64,000 bases of DNA from Bradyrhizobium yuanmingense (GTDB taxonomy: Bacteria; Pseudomonadota; Alphaproteobacteria; Rhizobiales; Xanthobacteraceae). Below are positions 9,371-20,706 of the stretch, in pieces (position 1 is the stretch's first letter; each line of letters opens with the position of its first letter). A program made the position numbers and the translations under genes. Below the pieces are notes generated by a model. That model did not search any database, was not told the DNA's origin, and worked only from the letters and a program-made list of their open reading frames with translations. The stretch is from assembly GCF_900094575.1 (NCBI RefSeq), contig NZ_FMAE01000005.1, positions 612,092 to 676,091 on the forward strand, in the 5' to 3' direction.

Positions 9371-9414
9371 ATGGTGCGGACGCTGGTGGACGAGACGACG
9401 CGGGTATTTGAGGT
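9371..9414 (+). repeat. Second short remnant of the TetR 3' end
   Basis: About 44 bases resembling the last 55-60 bases of the TetR gene, with an internal deletion. Translated in the old frame it still reads MVRTLVDETTR, against MVKVLVDETTR in the intact gene. It lies between the DUF421 gene and the outer-membrane protein gene. Confidence 0.65.
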
Positions 9415-9448
9415 CGGTGGGCCCTTAGGGCACGATCTGCTCAAAAGG

Positions 9449-10324
9449 TCAAAAATGATAGTTCACGCCGACTCGGGCGACGTGGAAATCCGCCCGGCCG
9501 AAATTTGCGGTGTATCTGGACAAGTTCGGACCAATACCCGTTGCGAGTGCGTTGGCCGTCACTGACGATTTGCCGAGGTCAACGTAGAGATATTCGGCCC
9601 TGAAGCTCCAACCAGGCGCAAAGCGCCATTCACCGCCTCCGCCGACCGTCCAGCCAGTCTGAATGCGGGAATCGTTCCCCGTGAAGCAAGTCGATCCGAT
9701 CGTACAGCTGAATGAAGTGCCGGCGACGGAGACACTCAAAGCGCCCCCCGGTCCGTTCACGATGTAGTCGTCAAATGTCGCTACTCGACCAAAAGCAAAG
9801 CCGCCGGTCCCATACAGAAGAACGCTAGGCGTGACCAGCGCCCCCAGACGACCACGAACGCTCCCCCACCAGTCAATCTTTTGCTCAGCCGAGATGGTCT
9901 GTGCGAAGGCTGGGGGTAGAATCGGCGTTGTTTCACGACCGCCGCCGCGCAAGCTGGATGCGCTCAAGTCAGCTTCCACGCCGACTAACCACTTGCTATC
10001 GAGTTGCCAATTGTAGCCGGCTTGCAAGCCTCCCGTTACACCACTCATCGAAAAATCGTGAGGGCCGGGAGCAACCTGCCCCGCAAAAGGAGGCAGAATC
10101 GGAACTCCAGGATTGAAGATGAAAGCGGTGGCCGCGTCACTCGTAAAATTGACGGACCGGTCTGCCCATGCGCCGCCAACGTTGCCGCCAGCATAAAATC
10201 CCGTCCAGCTTGGGCTGGAGTCAGCCGTGCGCGCTTTCGTGAAAAGTGCAGGGCTTTGGTCAGCAGCTTCCGCCCCCGAAGCGACACTCGCCAAGACTGC
10301 TACAGCAGCCAGTGCTCTTCTCAC
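9449..10324 (-). CDS. Outer membrane beta-barrel protein (Omp25/RopB-like)
   Basis: Outer-membrane protein of 291 residues. A signal peptide (MRRALAAVAVLASVASGAEA) precedes a mature part opening with WTGFYAGGNVGGAW, the hallmark of rhizobial/Brucella Omp25-Omp31 type barrels. Alternating hydrophobic strands follow, and the protein ends in phenylalanine (GVNYHF), the usual signal for BAM-assisted insertion. A GGAGGGGT ribosome-binding site lies just upstream of the start. Such proteins structure the outer membrane; porin activity is possible. Single-gene unit. Confidence 0.88.
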   Translation of the reverse strand: MRRALAAVAVLASVASGAEAADQSPALFTKARTADSSPSWTGFYAGGNVGGAWADRSVNFTSDAATAFIFNPGVPILPPFAGQVAPGPHDFSMSGVTGGLQAGYNWQLDSKWLVGVEADLSASSLRGGGRETTPILPPAFAQTISAEQKIDWWGSVRGRLGALVTPSVLLYGTGGFAFGRVATFDDYIVNGPGGALSVSVAGTSFSCTIGSTCFTGNDSRIQTGWTVGGGGEWRFAPGWSFRAEYLYVDLGKSSVTANALATGIGPNLSRYTANFGRADFHVARVGVNYHF

Positions 10325-10488
10325 GGGACACCCCTCCGCGATTCCAAAGTGCCCAAAATTCTTAAATCATGTTGACACTGGATGGTGTGACGCGAGGGCA
10401 ACACCTGCGGAACGTTGCAAAATCAACCGCAAACGGCCGGCCCGCGGTCAACCGACGGCCCGGAAAGGAATTCCGTTCTTGAGGAATT

Positions 10489-10566
10489 TGGTCGGAGCGA
10501 GAGGATTTGAACCTCCGACCCCTAGTCTCCCAGACTAGTGCGCTAACCGGGCTGCGCCACGCTCCG
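10489..10566 (-). tRNA. tRNA-Pro (anticodon GGG)
   Basis: A complete cloverleaf can be drawn on the minus strand. The acceptor CGGAGCG pairs with CGCTCCG, followed by A and an encoded CCA. The anticodon stem CTAGT/ACTAG carries the loop CTGGGAG with GGG at positions 34-36, and the T arm contains GGTTCGAATCC. It reads proline codons CCC/CCU. It lies downstream of the MerR-type gene on the same strand. Confidence 0.95.
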
Positions 10567-10674
10567 AATGCCGTTCCATTAGCTAGGATCGCCGCTTTGC
10601 GCAAGGCGAGGCCGCAGCATTTTGGTGTATCCGCCCAAAGCTCCCGGAACTGCCCCGCAAAGCCGGGGACCGCC

Positions 10675-11250
10675 CTAGCCCTCCTTCAGGGCCTGATCCA
10701 GCATCTCGCGGCAGGCGATGAGGTCGCCGAGGACCCGCTCCAGCCGCTCGCGGTCGAGCGCGCTGGGGCCGGCGGGCACGGCGGCGCCGCCTTTGCGGAA
10801 GGTGGTGAGGATCTCCTCGTCGTCGACCTCGGTGAAGCGGAAGTCGATGCCTTCCTCTTCATCGCCCTGATAGTCGTCATCGTCGGTGTCGGTGATGCCC
10901 TTGATGGGGGCCTCGTCCTCGGGCTCCATCAGGCTCGCGCCGATGGCGTCCTCGATGGCGCCAAAGGAGACCGCGGCCGCGCTGTCGGCGAGGCCCTGCA
11001 CCGATTTGACGCCGTGCTCTTTCAGGATCCGCTGCACCCCGCGGATGGTATAGCCTTCGCCGTAGAGCAGCCGGCGGATGCCTTTGAGCAGGTCGACGTC
11101 GTCGGGGCGATAATAGCGGCGGCCGCCGCTGCGCTTCATCGGCTTGATCTGGGAGAAGCGGGTCTCCCAGAACCGCAGCACGTGCTGCGGAATGTCGAGT
11201 TCCTGCGCTACTTCGCTGATGGTTCGGAACGCATCCGGCGCCTTGTCCAA
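10675..11250 (-). CDS. MerR family transcriptional regulator
   Basis: A 191-residue protein with an N-terminal MerR-type winged helix: [25 protein letters not shown], then [14 protein letters not shown]. The C-terminal half is acidic, with no metal-binding cysteine pair of the classical MerR kind. It lies 24 bases after ihfA and is the last gene of the plsX-fabH-ihfA-merR group conserved in alphaproteobacteria. Targets are unknown; this constant companion of ihfA is probably a core regulator rather than a metal sensor. Confidence 0.88.
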   Translation of the reverse strand: MDKAPDAFRTISEVAQELDIPQHVLRFWETRFSQIKPMKRSGGRRYYRPDDVDLLKGIRRLLYGEGYTIRGVQRILKEHGVKSVQGLADSAAAVSFGAIEDAIGASLMEPEDEAPIKGITDTDDDDYQGDEEEGIDFRFTEVDDEEILTTFRKGGAAVPAGPSALDRERLERVLGDLIACREMLDQALKEG

Positions 11251-11274
11251 AGGCCAGTCCTTTCCGAAAGGCGG

Positions 11275-11616
11275 TTACGCCTCTTCTTGAGCCTGGGTGG
11301 CGTCACCGTTGGTACGGTGCTGGGCGTTGATCCGCTGCTTCAGGATCGCCGACGGCTTGAACACCATGACGCGGCGCGGCGAGATCGGCACCTCGGTGCC
11401 GGTCTTCGGGTTGCGGCCGATGCGCTGGCCCTTCTTGCGCACCATGAAGGAGCCGAACGAGGACAATTTCACCGTCTCGCCCTTCTCCAGGCAGTCGGTG
11501 ATCTCCTTCAGCACGAGTTCCACGAAGGCAGACGATTCCGTGCGCGATAGGCCCACCTTCTGGTAGACGGCTTCGCACAGATCGACACGCGTTACGGTTT
11601 TGCTGGTCTCGCTCAT
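11275..11616 (-). CDS. ihfA: Integration host factor subunit alpha
   Basis: DNA-bending protein of the HU/IHF family, 113 residues. It shows the alpha-subunit start [19 protein letters not shown], the dimer core [24 protein letters not shown], and the beta-arm [23 protein letters not shown] with the intercalating proline. It pairs with IhfB to bend DNA at promoters and recombination sites. The ATG at 11616 gives the family N-terminus; upstream in-frame residues are rejected. It sits between fabH and the MerR-type gene. Confidence 0.95.
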   Translation of the reverse strand: MSETSKTVTRVDLCEAVYQKVGLSRTESSAFVELVLKEITDCLEKGETVKLSSFGSFMVRKKGQRIGRNPKTGTEVPISPRRVMVFKPSAILKQRINAQHRTNGDATQAQEEA

Positions 11617-11748
11617 CGCCCTGCCCCACCTCACGGCGAACAATTCTTGTCTGAAATTATGAGCTTACGATACGGCGGTCAACACCGCACATCAATGCAC
11701 ACGTCGCGATAATCGGCGCGGATTCCGGCAAAATTTTATCGGTGTGGC

Positions 11749-12729
11749 TTACCAGCGCACCAGCGCGGAGCCCCAGGTAAAGCCGCCACCCATGGCCTCC
11801 AGCAGGACCATGTCGCCCTTCTTGATGCGGCCGTCCTTGCGCGCCACCGAGAGCGCCAGCGGGATCGAGGCCGCCGAGGTGTTGCCGTGACGGTCCACCG
11901 TCAGCACCACCTTCTCCGGCGCGATGTGCAGCTTGTGCGCGGAAGCGTCGATGATTCGCTTGTTGGCCTGGTGCGGCACGAACCAGTCGATGCCGTCGGC
12001 ATTGAGCCCTGTCGCCGCAAAGGCATCGACGATGACGTCGGTGATCATACCGACCGCGTGCTTGAAGACCTCGCGGCCCTCCATGCGCAGATGGCCGACG
12101 GTCTGGGTCGAGGACGGCCCGCCGTCCACGAACAGCTTTGCCTTGTGGCGGCCGTCGGAGCGCAGATGCGTGGTCACGATGCCGCGGTCGGTCGCGGCAT
12201 TGCCGGGCTGCTCCTGCGCCTCCAGCACCACGGCGCCGGCGCCGTCGCCGAACAGCACACAGGTGCCGCGATCGTTCCAGTCGAGGATGCGCGAGAAGGT
12301 CTCCGCGCCGATCACCAGCGCGCGCTTGTAGGCCCCGGTGCGCAGGAAATTGTCGGCGGTGGCGAGCGCGAAGACGAAGCCCGAGCACACTGCCTGCAGA
12401 TCGAAGGCCGCGCCATGATTGATGCCGAGGCCGTGCTGCACGGCGACGGCGGTCGCGGGGAAGGTGTTGTCGGGCGTCGAGGTCGCCAGCACGATCAGCT
12501 CGATCGATTGCGCGTCAACGCCGGCATCGCGGAGCGCCGCCTGTGCCGCCTTGATGGCGAGGTGCGAGGTGAACTCGCCCTCGGCCGCGATGTGCCGCTC
12601 GCGAATGCCAGTGCGCTGCACGATCCACTCGTCGGAGGTATCGATGCGCGCCGCCAATTGGGCGTTGGTCACCACCTGCTCCGGCAGATAAGAGCCGCAG
12701 CCCAGCACGACCGAACGAATCTGAGTCAC
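11749..12729 (-). CDS. fabH: Beta-ketoacyl-ACP synthase III
   Basis: Starts each round of type II fatty-acid synthesis by condensing acetyl-CoA with malonyl-ACP. The 326-residue protein has the full triad: Cys115 (AVCSGF), His253 (VPHQAN) and Asn283 (GNTSAAS). The start is a GTG at 12729 that overlaps the plsX stop as GTGA, so translation is probably coupled. The neighbourhood plsX-fabH couples fatty-acid and phospholipid synthesis. Confidence 0.96.
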   Translation of the reverse strand: MTQIRSVVLGCGSYLPEQVVTNAQLAARIDTSDEWIVQRTGIRERHIAAEGEFTSHLAIKAAQAALRDAGVDAQSIELIVLATSTPDNTFPATAVAVQHGLGINHGAAFDLQAVCSGFVFALATADNFLRTGAYKRALVIGAETFSRILDWNDRGTCVLFGDGAGAVVLEAQEQPGNAATDRGIVTTHLRSDGRHKAKLFVDGGPSSTQTVGHLRMEGREVFKHAVGMITDVIVDAFAATGLNADGIDWFVPHQANKRIIDASAHKLHIAPEKVVLTVDRHGNTSAASIPLALSVARKDGRIKKGDMVLLEAMGGGFTWGSALVRW

Positions 12730-13787
12730 GAAACATCCTCCGGCGCGGGCTGCACGAATTTGAGTGCACCACCCTCGCGGTTGAGCATCTGATTGATCTT
12801 GTTCAGGAGATCGTAGTGAGCCATCTCATAGCCAACATCGATCGCATAGGCAAAGCCTTCGGCGTTGGTTCCGCCGTGGCTCTTGACCACCACCCCGTTC
12901 AGTCCCAGCAGCACGCCACCATTGGACTTGTTGGGGTCCATTTTGTCGCGCAGGGCCTGGAAGGCGCTGCGCGCGAAGAGGTAGCCGAGCTTGGACATCC
13001 AGCTCCGCTGCATCTCGTGACGAAGCAATTCCGCCATCTGCCGTGCGGTTCCCTCGGCCGCCTTCAGCGCTATGTTGCCGCTAAAGCCTTCGGTGACGAT
13101 CACGTCGGCGAGCCCCTTGCCAATGCCGTCGCCCTCGACGAAACCGATATAGTCGAGCTCCGGCAGGTTCCGCGCCCGCAGGATCTCGCTGGCCTCGCGG
13201 ATCTCCTCGTGGCCCTTGATCTCCTCGGCGCCGATGTTGAGCAGCCCGACCGTGGGCCGGGTTTTGTTGAACAGCACGCTCGCCTTGGCCGCGCCCATCA
13301 CCGCCATCGACACCAGATGGTGGGCATCGCCGCCGAGGGTGGCGCCGAGGTCGAGCACGACGGACTCCCCGCGCAGGGTCGGCCAGATCGCCGAGATCGC
13401 CGGCCGGTCGATGCCCGGCAGGGTGCGCAGATGGAAGCGCGCCATCGCCATCAGCGCGCCGGTATTGCCGGCGGAGATCGCGACGTCCGCCTCGCCCTTC
13501 TTGACCGCGTCGATCGCGAGCCACATCGAGGAGGTCTTGCGGCCGCGCCGCAGCGCCTGGCTCGGCTTGTCCTTCATGCTGACGGCGACGTCGGTATGGA
13601 TGATCTTGGAGGCGGCCTTCAGCTTCGGGTGCTGGTCGAGCTCGGGCTCGATCCTGGCGCGGTCGCCGACCAGCAGGAACTCGGTGTCGCGATGCCGGCC
13701 AAGCGAGATGGCGGCGCCCGGAATGACCACGGCGGGGCCGACATCGCCCCCCATGGCGTCCAGCGCGATGCGAACCTTGCTTGGCAT
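12726..13787 (-). CDS. plsX: Phosphate acyltransferase PlsX
   Basis: Converts acyl-ACP to acyl-phosphate, the substrate of PlsY, for phosphatidic acid synthesis at the membrane. The 353-residue protein begins [13 protein letters not shown], the family signature, followed by GNTGALMA and [10 protein letters not shown] motifs. The ATG at 13787 was chosen because the signature starts a few residues later; the longer frame is atypical. The stop overlaps the fabH start. Confidence 0.96.
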   Translation of the reverse strand: MPSKVRIALDAMGGDVGPAVVIPGAAISLGRHRDTEFLLVGDRARIEPELDQHPKLKAASKIIHTDVAVSMKDKPSQALRRGRKTSSMWLAIDAVKKGEADVAISAGNTGALMAMARFHLRTLPGIDRPAISAIWPTLRGESVVLDLGATLGGDAHHLVSMAVMGAAKASVLFNKTRPTVGLLNIGAEEIKGHEEIREASEILRARNLPELDYIGFVEGDGIGKGLADVIVTEGFSGNIALKAAEGTARQMAELLRHEMQRSWMSKLGYLFARSAFQALRDKMDPNKSNGGVLLGLNGVVVKSHGGTNAEGFAYAIDVGYEMAHYDLLNKINQMLNREGGALKFVQPAPEDVS

Positions 13788-14086
13788 GTAAGTCCTGGAA
13801 ACCTGGTCTGGTGCGGTCTTGGGATCAGCGGGGCCGCAAAATGGGTTCGCCACCGGGACGGCGGCCGGCCAAGCGCCACGCCGCACCCGGACCGGGGCGC
13901 GACAATAGCGTTTTGTACCCCCGAAACAACCTCTTGCCCCCAGCCTTTTGCATTCGGGGCAATCCGGCCGCCGGGCGCGGATTTCGCGAGAAATCCATTG
14001 AAATCAGTGAGATAAACAGCTGTCTCAAACCATCAGGGCAAATGGCTCGCGTCCCCTGGCAAGGCAGCCGCGAGCCAAAATGCCCC
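13788..14086. other. Intergenic region between DUF177 gene and plsX
   Basis: About 300 bases that should hold the plsX promoter. It contains an inverted repeat at 13979-13996 with arms GGATTTC and GAAATCC around a four-base loop. The hairpin has no following T run, so a terminator role for the upstream gene is uncertain. In many bacteria rpmF lies here; no rpmF was seen. Confidence 0.5.
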
Positions 14087-14650
14087 TCATTGGCCCTTCT
14101 TCTTGTCCTGCAATGCCTTCAGCACGGCGAAGGGATGGTCTTCGGGGTCGGGAGCGGTGACCTCCGCCTCGAACACGGCCCCCTCCTTGCGTGGATAGGG
14201 ATCGATCGCCAGGAACAGGACGTCGGTGGCGAGCCGGCCGAGGTCGATGATGCCGCCCGTGATCGGCTCGGGCGGGTCGGCAACCTCGGGCGGCGCCTCG
14301 TCGTCCTGCCCCTCCTCGATCAGATCGGCCAGGCGGCGCGCCTCGGCCTCGGGGGCGAACATCAGGTCCACCTCCTCCTCGATCTCGCTCTCGATCGGAT
14401 CCAGCGTGACGACGCAGGTCTGGCCGATCCGGCCACGAACCAGGCCCGTGACCTGGACCCGCCCCCCGCTTTTCGGCACAACATCGAAGCTGGCATGGGC
14501 GGACAGGATCTCGCGCAAGCCCGCAACCTCCGCCATCGCCTGCCGCTCGGCCACTGAGGCCTCGAGCTCGCGATGCAACCCGCCGTCCGGGATTTGCGCA
14601 ACGATGACGGGCGCCCGCCAGGGATCGCGCTCGGTATCTGGTCGGCTCAT
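14087..14650 (-). CDS. DUF177 (YceD-like) protein
   Basis: A 187-residue protein of the DUF177/YceD family, usually found just ahead of rpmF or plsX and linked in plants and bacteria to 23S rRNA accumulation. The core GRVQVTGLVRGRIGQTCVVTLDPI and the acidic region EEEVDLMF are visible, with the late motif IDLGRLATDVLFLAIDPYPRK. Only one of the usual paired cysteines is present. Its ATG overlaps the preceding gene's stop by four bases, so the two are coupled. Confidence 0.85.
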   Translation of the reverse strand: MSRPDTERDPWRAPVIVAQIPDGGLHRELEASVAERQAMAEVAGLREILSAHASFDVVPKSGGRVQVTGLVRGRIGQTCVVTLDPIESEIEEEVDLMFAPEAEARRLADLIEEGQDDEAPPEVADPPEPITGGIIDLGRLATDVLFLAIDPYPRKEGAVFEAEVTAPDPEDHPFAVLKALQDKKKGQ

Positions 14651-15198
14651 GGCGTGACATCCTCTGACAGCGCCCGGGGAAACTTGAAGGACGCGCGCAG
14701 CAGCGCGGCCTCGTCGGTCCGGCCAAGATCGGCCTCGCTGGCCCTCGCATAGGCCGCGAGCCGCTCCGCCTGGTCGAAGCCGGTCCCATTCAAGATATTC
14801 TTGCAGATCGCCGCTGCCAGCGCCTCGCCGCCGGCTTCCATCGCCTGGTCGTAGGCCTGGACGCGGCCGTAGAATGCCTCGCCGAAGGCCCGCATCCGCT
14901 TCGGCACGGTCTGGTCGCCCACCCCCATCTCGCGCAGATTGTCGTCCATGTCCTCGCAGAAGCGGTCGAACAGCGCCTGCGACAGCTCCGCGGCGCCCTG
15001 AACCGCGCGCAGACGGCGCAGCAGCAGCCAGAGATGCAGCAGCAACAGGTCGAAACGCCCGTTAACCGTATCGGGCACACCCAAAACCCGGTAAAACAGG
15101 GGTTCTCGCGCCTGCGTCACGATCATGCCATAGATGGCCTCAATGGTGCCGGGCGGGGTTCGCCGGGGTTTCCTGAAGTGATTGAACGGCCAAAGCAT
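14647..15198 (-). CDS. Ubiquinol-cytochrome c chaperone family protein
   Basis: A 183-residue protein of the Cbp3/UQCC1 family, which assists cytochrome b insertion in the bc1 complex. The typical features are IEAIYGMIVTQAREPLFY at the start, a leucine-rich central helix (FDLLLLHLWLLLRRL) and DNLREMGVGDQTVPKRMR. It is divergent from bamE, with 98 bases between the two starts holding both promoters. Its 3' end overlaps the DUF177 start. Confidence 0.88.
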   Translation of the reverse strand: MLWPFNHFRKPRRTPPGTIEAIYGMIVTQAREPLFYRVLGVPDTVNGRFDLLLLHLWLLLRRLRAVQGAAELSQALFDRFCEDMDDNLREMGVGDQTVPKRMRAFGEAFYGRVQAYDQAMEAGGEALAAAICKNILNGTGFDQAERLAAYARASEADLGRTDEAALLRASFKFPRALSEDVTP

Positions 15199-15296
15199 TG
15201 TGGTTTCCGCAAGCGGGCGCGCGCGAGTTGCATTCAGACGCCCAGCCCGGTACTTCAGCGCCTCGCGCGACGCAAGGGGACGGAATCAGTTCCGCT

Positions 15297-15782
15297 ATGA
15301 CGACAACGAACCAGATCAGCCTGCGCGCGGATATGCGGCGCGGCCTTCATGCCTGTTGGCGCGGCCTGCGCATGCTCGCGGCCACCGCCGTGATCGGCGT
15401 GGCCCTTGCAGCTTGCACCGGCGAGCAGTTCCAGAAAGGCTACATCCTGCCGCCCGGCGCGCTCGAGCAGATTCCGATCGGCGCGAGCCAGGATCAGGTG
15501 CTGATCGTGATGGGCACGCCTTCGACGGTCGCGACCCTCGACGGTGAAGTGTTCTACTACATCTCGCAGCGCTCGGAGCGCCCGGTCGCCTTCATGAACC
15601 AGAAGGTGGTCGATCAGCGTGTCATCGCAGTCTATTTCGACAAGACCCGGCGCGTGCGCCGGCTTGCGAATTACGGTCTCCAGGACGGCAAGATCTTCGA
15701 CTTCATCAGCCGCACCACGCCGACGTCGGGTCAGGAGATGAGCTACCTTACCCCGCTGTTCAAGCTGCTCAGCTTCAACTGA
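15297..15782 (+). CDS. bamE: Outer membrane protein assembly factor BamE
   Basis: Lipoprotein subunit of the BAM complex that inserts beta-barrels in the outer membrane. The 161-residue protein has a signal sequence with lipobox VALAAC, then the SmpA/OmlA fold with the motif IPIGASQDQVLIVMGTPS and FYYISQRSERPVAF. ATG at 15297 was chosen; the upstream frame overlaps the divergent chaperone gene. It is a single transcription unit divergent from the cytochrome chaperone, as in other alphaproteobacteria. Confidence 0.9.
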   Translation: MTTTNQISLRADMRRGLHACWRGLRMLAATAVIGVALAACTGEQFQKGYILPPGALEQIPIGASQDQVLIVMGTPSTVATLDGEVFYYISQRSERPVAFMNQKVVDQRVIAVYFDKTRRVRRLANYGLQDGKIFDFISRTTPTSGQEMSYLTPLFKLLSFN

Positions 15783-15998
15783 GGCCGTCGAAGGATTCGA
15801 TCGAAGCGGCTTGTCGCTTCGCGTCGAAAATGCGCGTCGAACGAGGCTCCTGAAGCCGCTTAATTCCATCGCAAGGTATATGGGCTTACGCCTGCGTCGT
15901 CGTGCCGCTCTCTGCGCGGCACTTGTCGTCGCGCGCGACTTGCGGTCGCACGTGCCGTTCCCTACGGTTCCCGCAAAGCAAAAAGCAGGAGTGGATTC

Positions 15999-17000
15999 GT
16001 GCATAAGCCTTTGTTGTCCCGCCGTCGTGTGCTCGCCGGTGCTGCCGGCCTTTCGGCCGCAGCGATTCTACCGCGATCGAGCCTTGCCGACTGGAAGCCC
16101 ACTGAAAACGTTCGTCTCATCGTGCCGGCCGCGGCCGGCGGCTCGACGGACGTGATGGGCCGCCTCCTGGCCGCGCATCTGCAAACCGCCTGGGGTCAGT
16201 CGACTGTGGTGGAAAACCGCTCCGGCGGCGGCGGCACGATCGGCACCGCCGAGGCCGTGCGCGCCAAGCCGGATGGTCACACCATCCTGGTCGGCAACCC
16301 CGGCCCGAACGCGATCGCCTACAGCATCTTCAAGAACCTCAGCTACAAGCCGGACCAGCTTCAGCCGGTCTCGAACATGATCCGGATTCCGAACATCGTC
16401 TCGGCGCATCCGAAGACCGGCATCAAAACGATTCCCGAGCTGATCGCGTATCTGAAGGCCAATCCGGACAAGCTCAGCTACGCCTCCTCCGGCGTCGGCC
16501 AGAGCCCCCACCTCACCGGCGCCTGGTTTCTCCAGCTCACCGGCCTGAAGATGACGCACATCCCGTTCCGCGGCGCCGGCCCCGCGCTCCAGGCCGCCCT
16601 TGCCGGCGACATCCAGATCCTGTTCGACAATCTCTATCCGACCCTGCCTCAGGTGCAGAGCGGCACGCTCAACGGTCTCTGCGTCACCACGCCCGAGCGC
16701 AGCGACCTCGCCAAAGACCTGCCGACCATGCGCGAGAGCGCGTCGGAGCTGGCGAATTTCGACGTGTCCTCCTGGTTCGCGGTCTTCCTGCCGAAGGGCG
16801 CTTCGCCCGAGGTGCTGGGCGCGCTCAATCTCCAGGTCAAGGCGATGCTGGAGCGCGAGGACGTCAAGAAGCAGATCGCCGCCATGGGCGCCCGCGCCGA
16901 CTACGGCACGCCCGAGCAGTTCGCCGCCTTCGTGGACGCCGAGACGAAGAAGTTCGCCGGCATCATCCAGAAGGAAGGCCTGCAGATGGACGTGCAGTAG
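15999..17000 (+). CDS. Tripartite tricarboxylate transporter substrate-binding protein (Bug family)
   Basis: Periplasmic binding protein of 333 residues, starting with GTG at 15999. The N-terminus SRRRVLAGAAGLSAAAILPR looks like a twin-arginine signal. The mature part shows the Bug pattern: NVRLIVPAAAGGSTDVMGRL, VENRSGGGGTIG and the PHLTGAWF..THIPFRG segments. These proteins feed organic acids to TctAB-type permeases, but no permease genes are nearby, as is common for this expanded family. The ligand is unknown. Confidence 0.9.
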   Translation: MHKPLLSRRRVLAGAAGLSAAAILPRSSLADWKPTENVRLIVPAAAGGSTDVMGRLLAAHLQTAWGQSTVVENRSGGGGTIGTAEAVRAKPDGHTILVGNPGPNAIAYSIFKNLSYKPDQLQPVSNMIRIPNIVSAHPKTGIKTIPELIAYLKANPDKLSYASSGVGQSPHLTGAWFLQLTGLKMTHIPFRGAGPALQAALAGDIQILFDNLYPTLPQVQSGTLNGLCVTTPERSDLAKDLPTMRESASELANFDVSSWFAVFLPKGASPEVLGALNLQVKAMLEREDVKKQIAAMGARADYGTPEQFAAFVDAETKKFAGIIQKEGLQMDVQ

Positions 17001-17012
17001 GTCTCTCTCACG

Positions 17013-17096
17013 TCATTGCGAGAGAAGCGAAGCAATCCAGGCTGTCTCTGCGGAACGATGCTGGATTGCTTCGTCGCAAGAGCTCCTCGCAATGAC
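17013..17096. repeat. Palindromic intergenic repeat, family A, copy 1
   Basis: An 84-base imperfect inverted repeat bounded by GTCATTGCGAG and its complement, with inner arms AGCAATCCAG and CTGGATTGCT. Related copies occur at 33541-33622 and 49770-49846. It lies in the convergent gap between the TTT-type binding protein and hppA. Confidence 0.85.
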
Positions 17097-17124
17097 GTCG
17101 GGAGAGCGTCGGATCGCCAAATCA

Positions 17125-17154
17125 AAAACCCCGCGGCTCACGCCGCGGGGTTTT
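17125..17154. terminator. Bidirectional terminator between the binding protein gene and hppA
   Basis: A perfect hairpin: arms AAAACCCCGCGG and CCGCGGGGTTTT around CTCACG. Because A and T runs flank both sides, it can end transcription from both the plus-strand binding protein gene and the minus-strand hppA, whose stop is 22 bases away. Confidence 0.88.
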
Positions 17155-17175
17155 CTCTTGTCGCGTCAGCGCCGC

Positions 17176-19296
<2,121 letters not shown>

Positions 19297-19532
19297 GTGA
19301 TGTTTGCCTCAGATCCTTGATGTACCCCCGGCGCCTTTTGTTGTCCGTCGTGCGGTGAAGCGCCTTGATTTTGAACAAAGCCGCCCCCTTGCCCTTAAGG
19401 GACGGCTCCAGTCGGCCGCGAGCTTGCCAAAATCACATTGAGGGTGCAACGCCGGATCAGCCCGAAAAGGCCGATCTTGGCAGGTATTTAGGACCAAGCG
19501 CTGAGAACTCAGATGCCGGTTTGGAGCAATTC

Positions 19533-20531
19533 CTAGAAGTGGCTGTAGGACAGCCGCGTCAAAAGCAGATCCTGGCCCTGCCCGTCCAGGAAGCGCAGCG
19601 GCTTCTGCCCCTCCGTGATGGTACCGATTGCAGTCACGGCAACGCCGAGGGACTGCCCCGCGGCAATCAGCGTCTCGCATTGTGCCGGCGGAACGGTGCA
19701 GAGCACCTCGTAGTCGTCGCCCCCGGCAAGCAGCGTCTCGACAGACGCGACGTTGCGGGCGCGAAGGCTGGCTGCCGCGGCAGAGAGTGGCAGGCTCGTC
19801 ACGTCGACCGAGGCCGAGACCCCGGAGGCGGCGCAGAGCTTGGTCAGATCGCCGGCGAGCCCGTCGGAGACGTCCATCGCCGCGGTGGCATGATCGCGCA
19901 GGGCCGGCGCCAGCACGTTGCGTGGCTGCGGCACCCGATAGCGCGAGACCAGAAAATCCCGTGCAGCGGGATCGGAGGTCAGCGCGCTGGCGGCAGCCCC
20001 GCCTTTGAGCACGTCGAGGCCGAGCGCGGCATCGCCGATCGTGCCCGTGACCAGGACGCGGTCGCCCGGCCTTGCGCCGGTGCGGCCGATCATCCGCCCC
20101 TGAGGCACACGGCCGAAGGCGGTGATCGAGATCATCTGCGGGCCCGGCGTCGACACCGTGTCGCCACCGAGCAGAGGACAAGCGAAGGTCTTCGCATCCT
20201 CGCCCAGCGCGTCCGCAAAGGGACGCAGCCAGGCATCCTCCTTGCTGCGCAGCGCCAGCGTCAGCACGAAGCCTGCCGGCGTCGCTCCTTTCGCCGCGAG
20301 ATCGGACAGGTTCACCCGCAGCGCCTTGCGCGCGATGTTGTCAGGCGGATCGCCGGCAAGATAATGCACGCCCTCCACCACCGCGTCGGTGGTGACGACG
20401 ATGTCCTCGCCGGACGAGGACAGCACCGCCGCGTCGTCGACCAACCCGAACGCGCCGGAATCGGTCGCCAGCGGTTTGAAATAGCGCGCGATGAGGGAGT
20501 CTTCGCCGGAGGGATTTTGTGTGGTTTCCAT
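19533..20531 (-). CDS. thiL: Thiamine-monophosphate kinase
   Basis: ATP-dependent kinase making thiamine diphosphate from thiamine monophosphate, 332 residues. The N-terminal GEDSLIARYF and the metal-binding DDAAVL match the AIR-synthase-like fold of ThiL, with TTDAVVEGVHY and GGDDYEVLC further on. ATG at 20531 is preferred to an ATG five codons upstream. Downstream of nusB on the same strand, separated by a family B repeat. Confidence 0.93.
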   Translation of the reverse strand: METTQNPSGEDSLIARYFKPLATDSGAFGLVDDAAVLSSSGEDIVVTTDAVVEGVHYLAGDPPDNIARKALRVNLSDLAAKGATPAGFVLTLALRSKEDAWLRPFADALGEDAKTFACPLLGGDTVSTPGPQMISITAFGRVPQGRMIGRTGARPGDRVLVTGTIGDAALGLDVLKGGAAASALTSDPAARDFLVSRYRVPQPRNVLAPALRDHATAAMDVSDGLAGDLTKLCAASGVSASVDVTSLPLSAAAASLRARNVASVETLLAGGDDYEVLCTVPPAQCETLIAAGQSLGVAVTAIGTITEGQKPLRFLDGQGQDLLLTRLSYSHF

Positions 20532-20552
20532 CGGCGTCAGCCCCATCCACCG

Positions 20553-20656
20553 CTGTCATCGCCCGGCTTGACCGGGCGATCCAGTATTCGAGAGACAGTC
20601 GTGTTAGCCCGATAGGCCGCGGCGTACTGGATCACCCGCCTTCGCGGGTGATGACG
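20553..20656. repeat. Palindromic intergenic repeat, family B, copy 1
   Basis: About 100 bases with CGCCCGGCTTGACCGGGCGA, CCAGTATTC.GAGACAG, CCGCGGCGTACTGGAT and a terminal hairpin around CACCCGCC. The same blocks recur at 49871-49994. It separates nusB from thiL. Confidence 0.85.
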
Positions 20657-20706
20657 ACGAAGAATGGGGCAGTCGTCTCGCATCACTTCACCGCCCTCGC
20701 GGGAAA

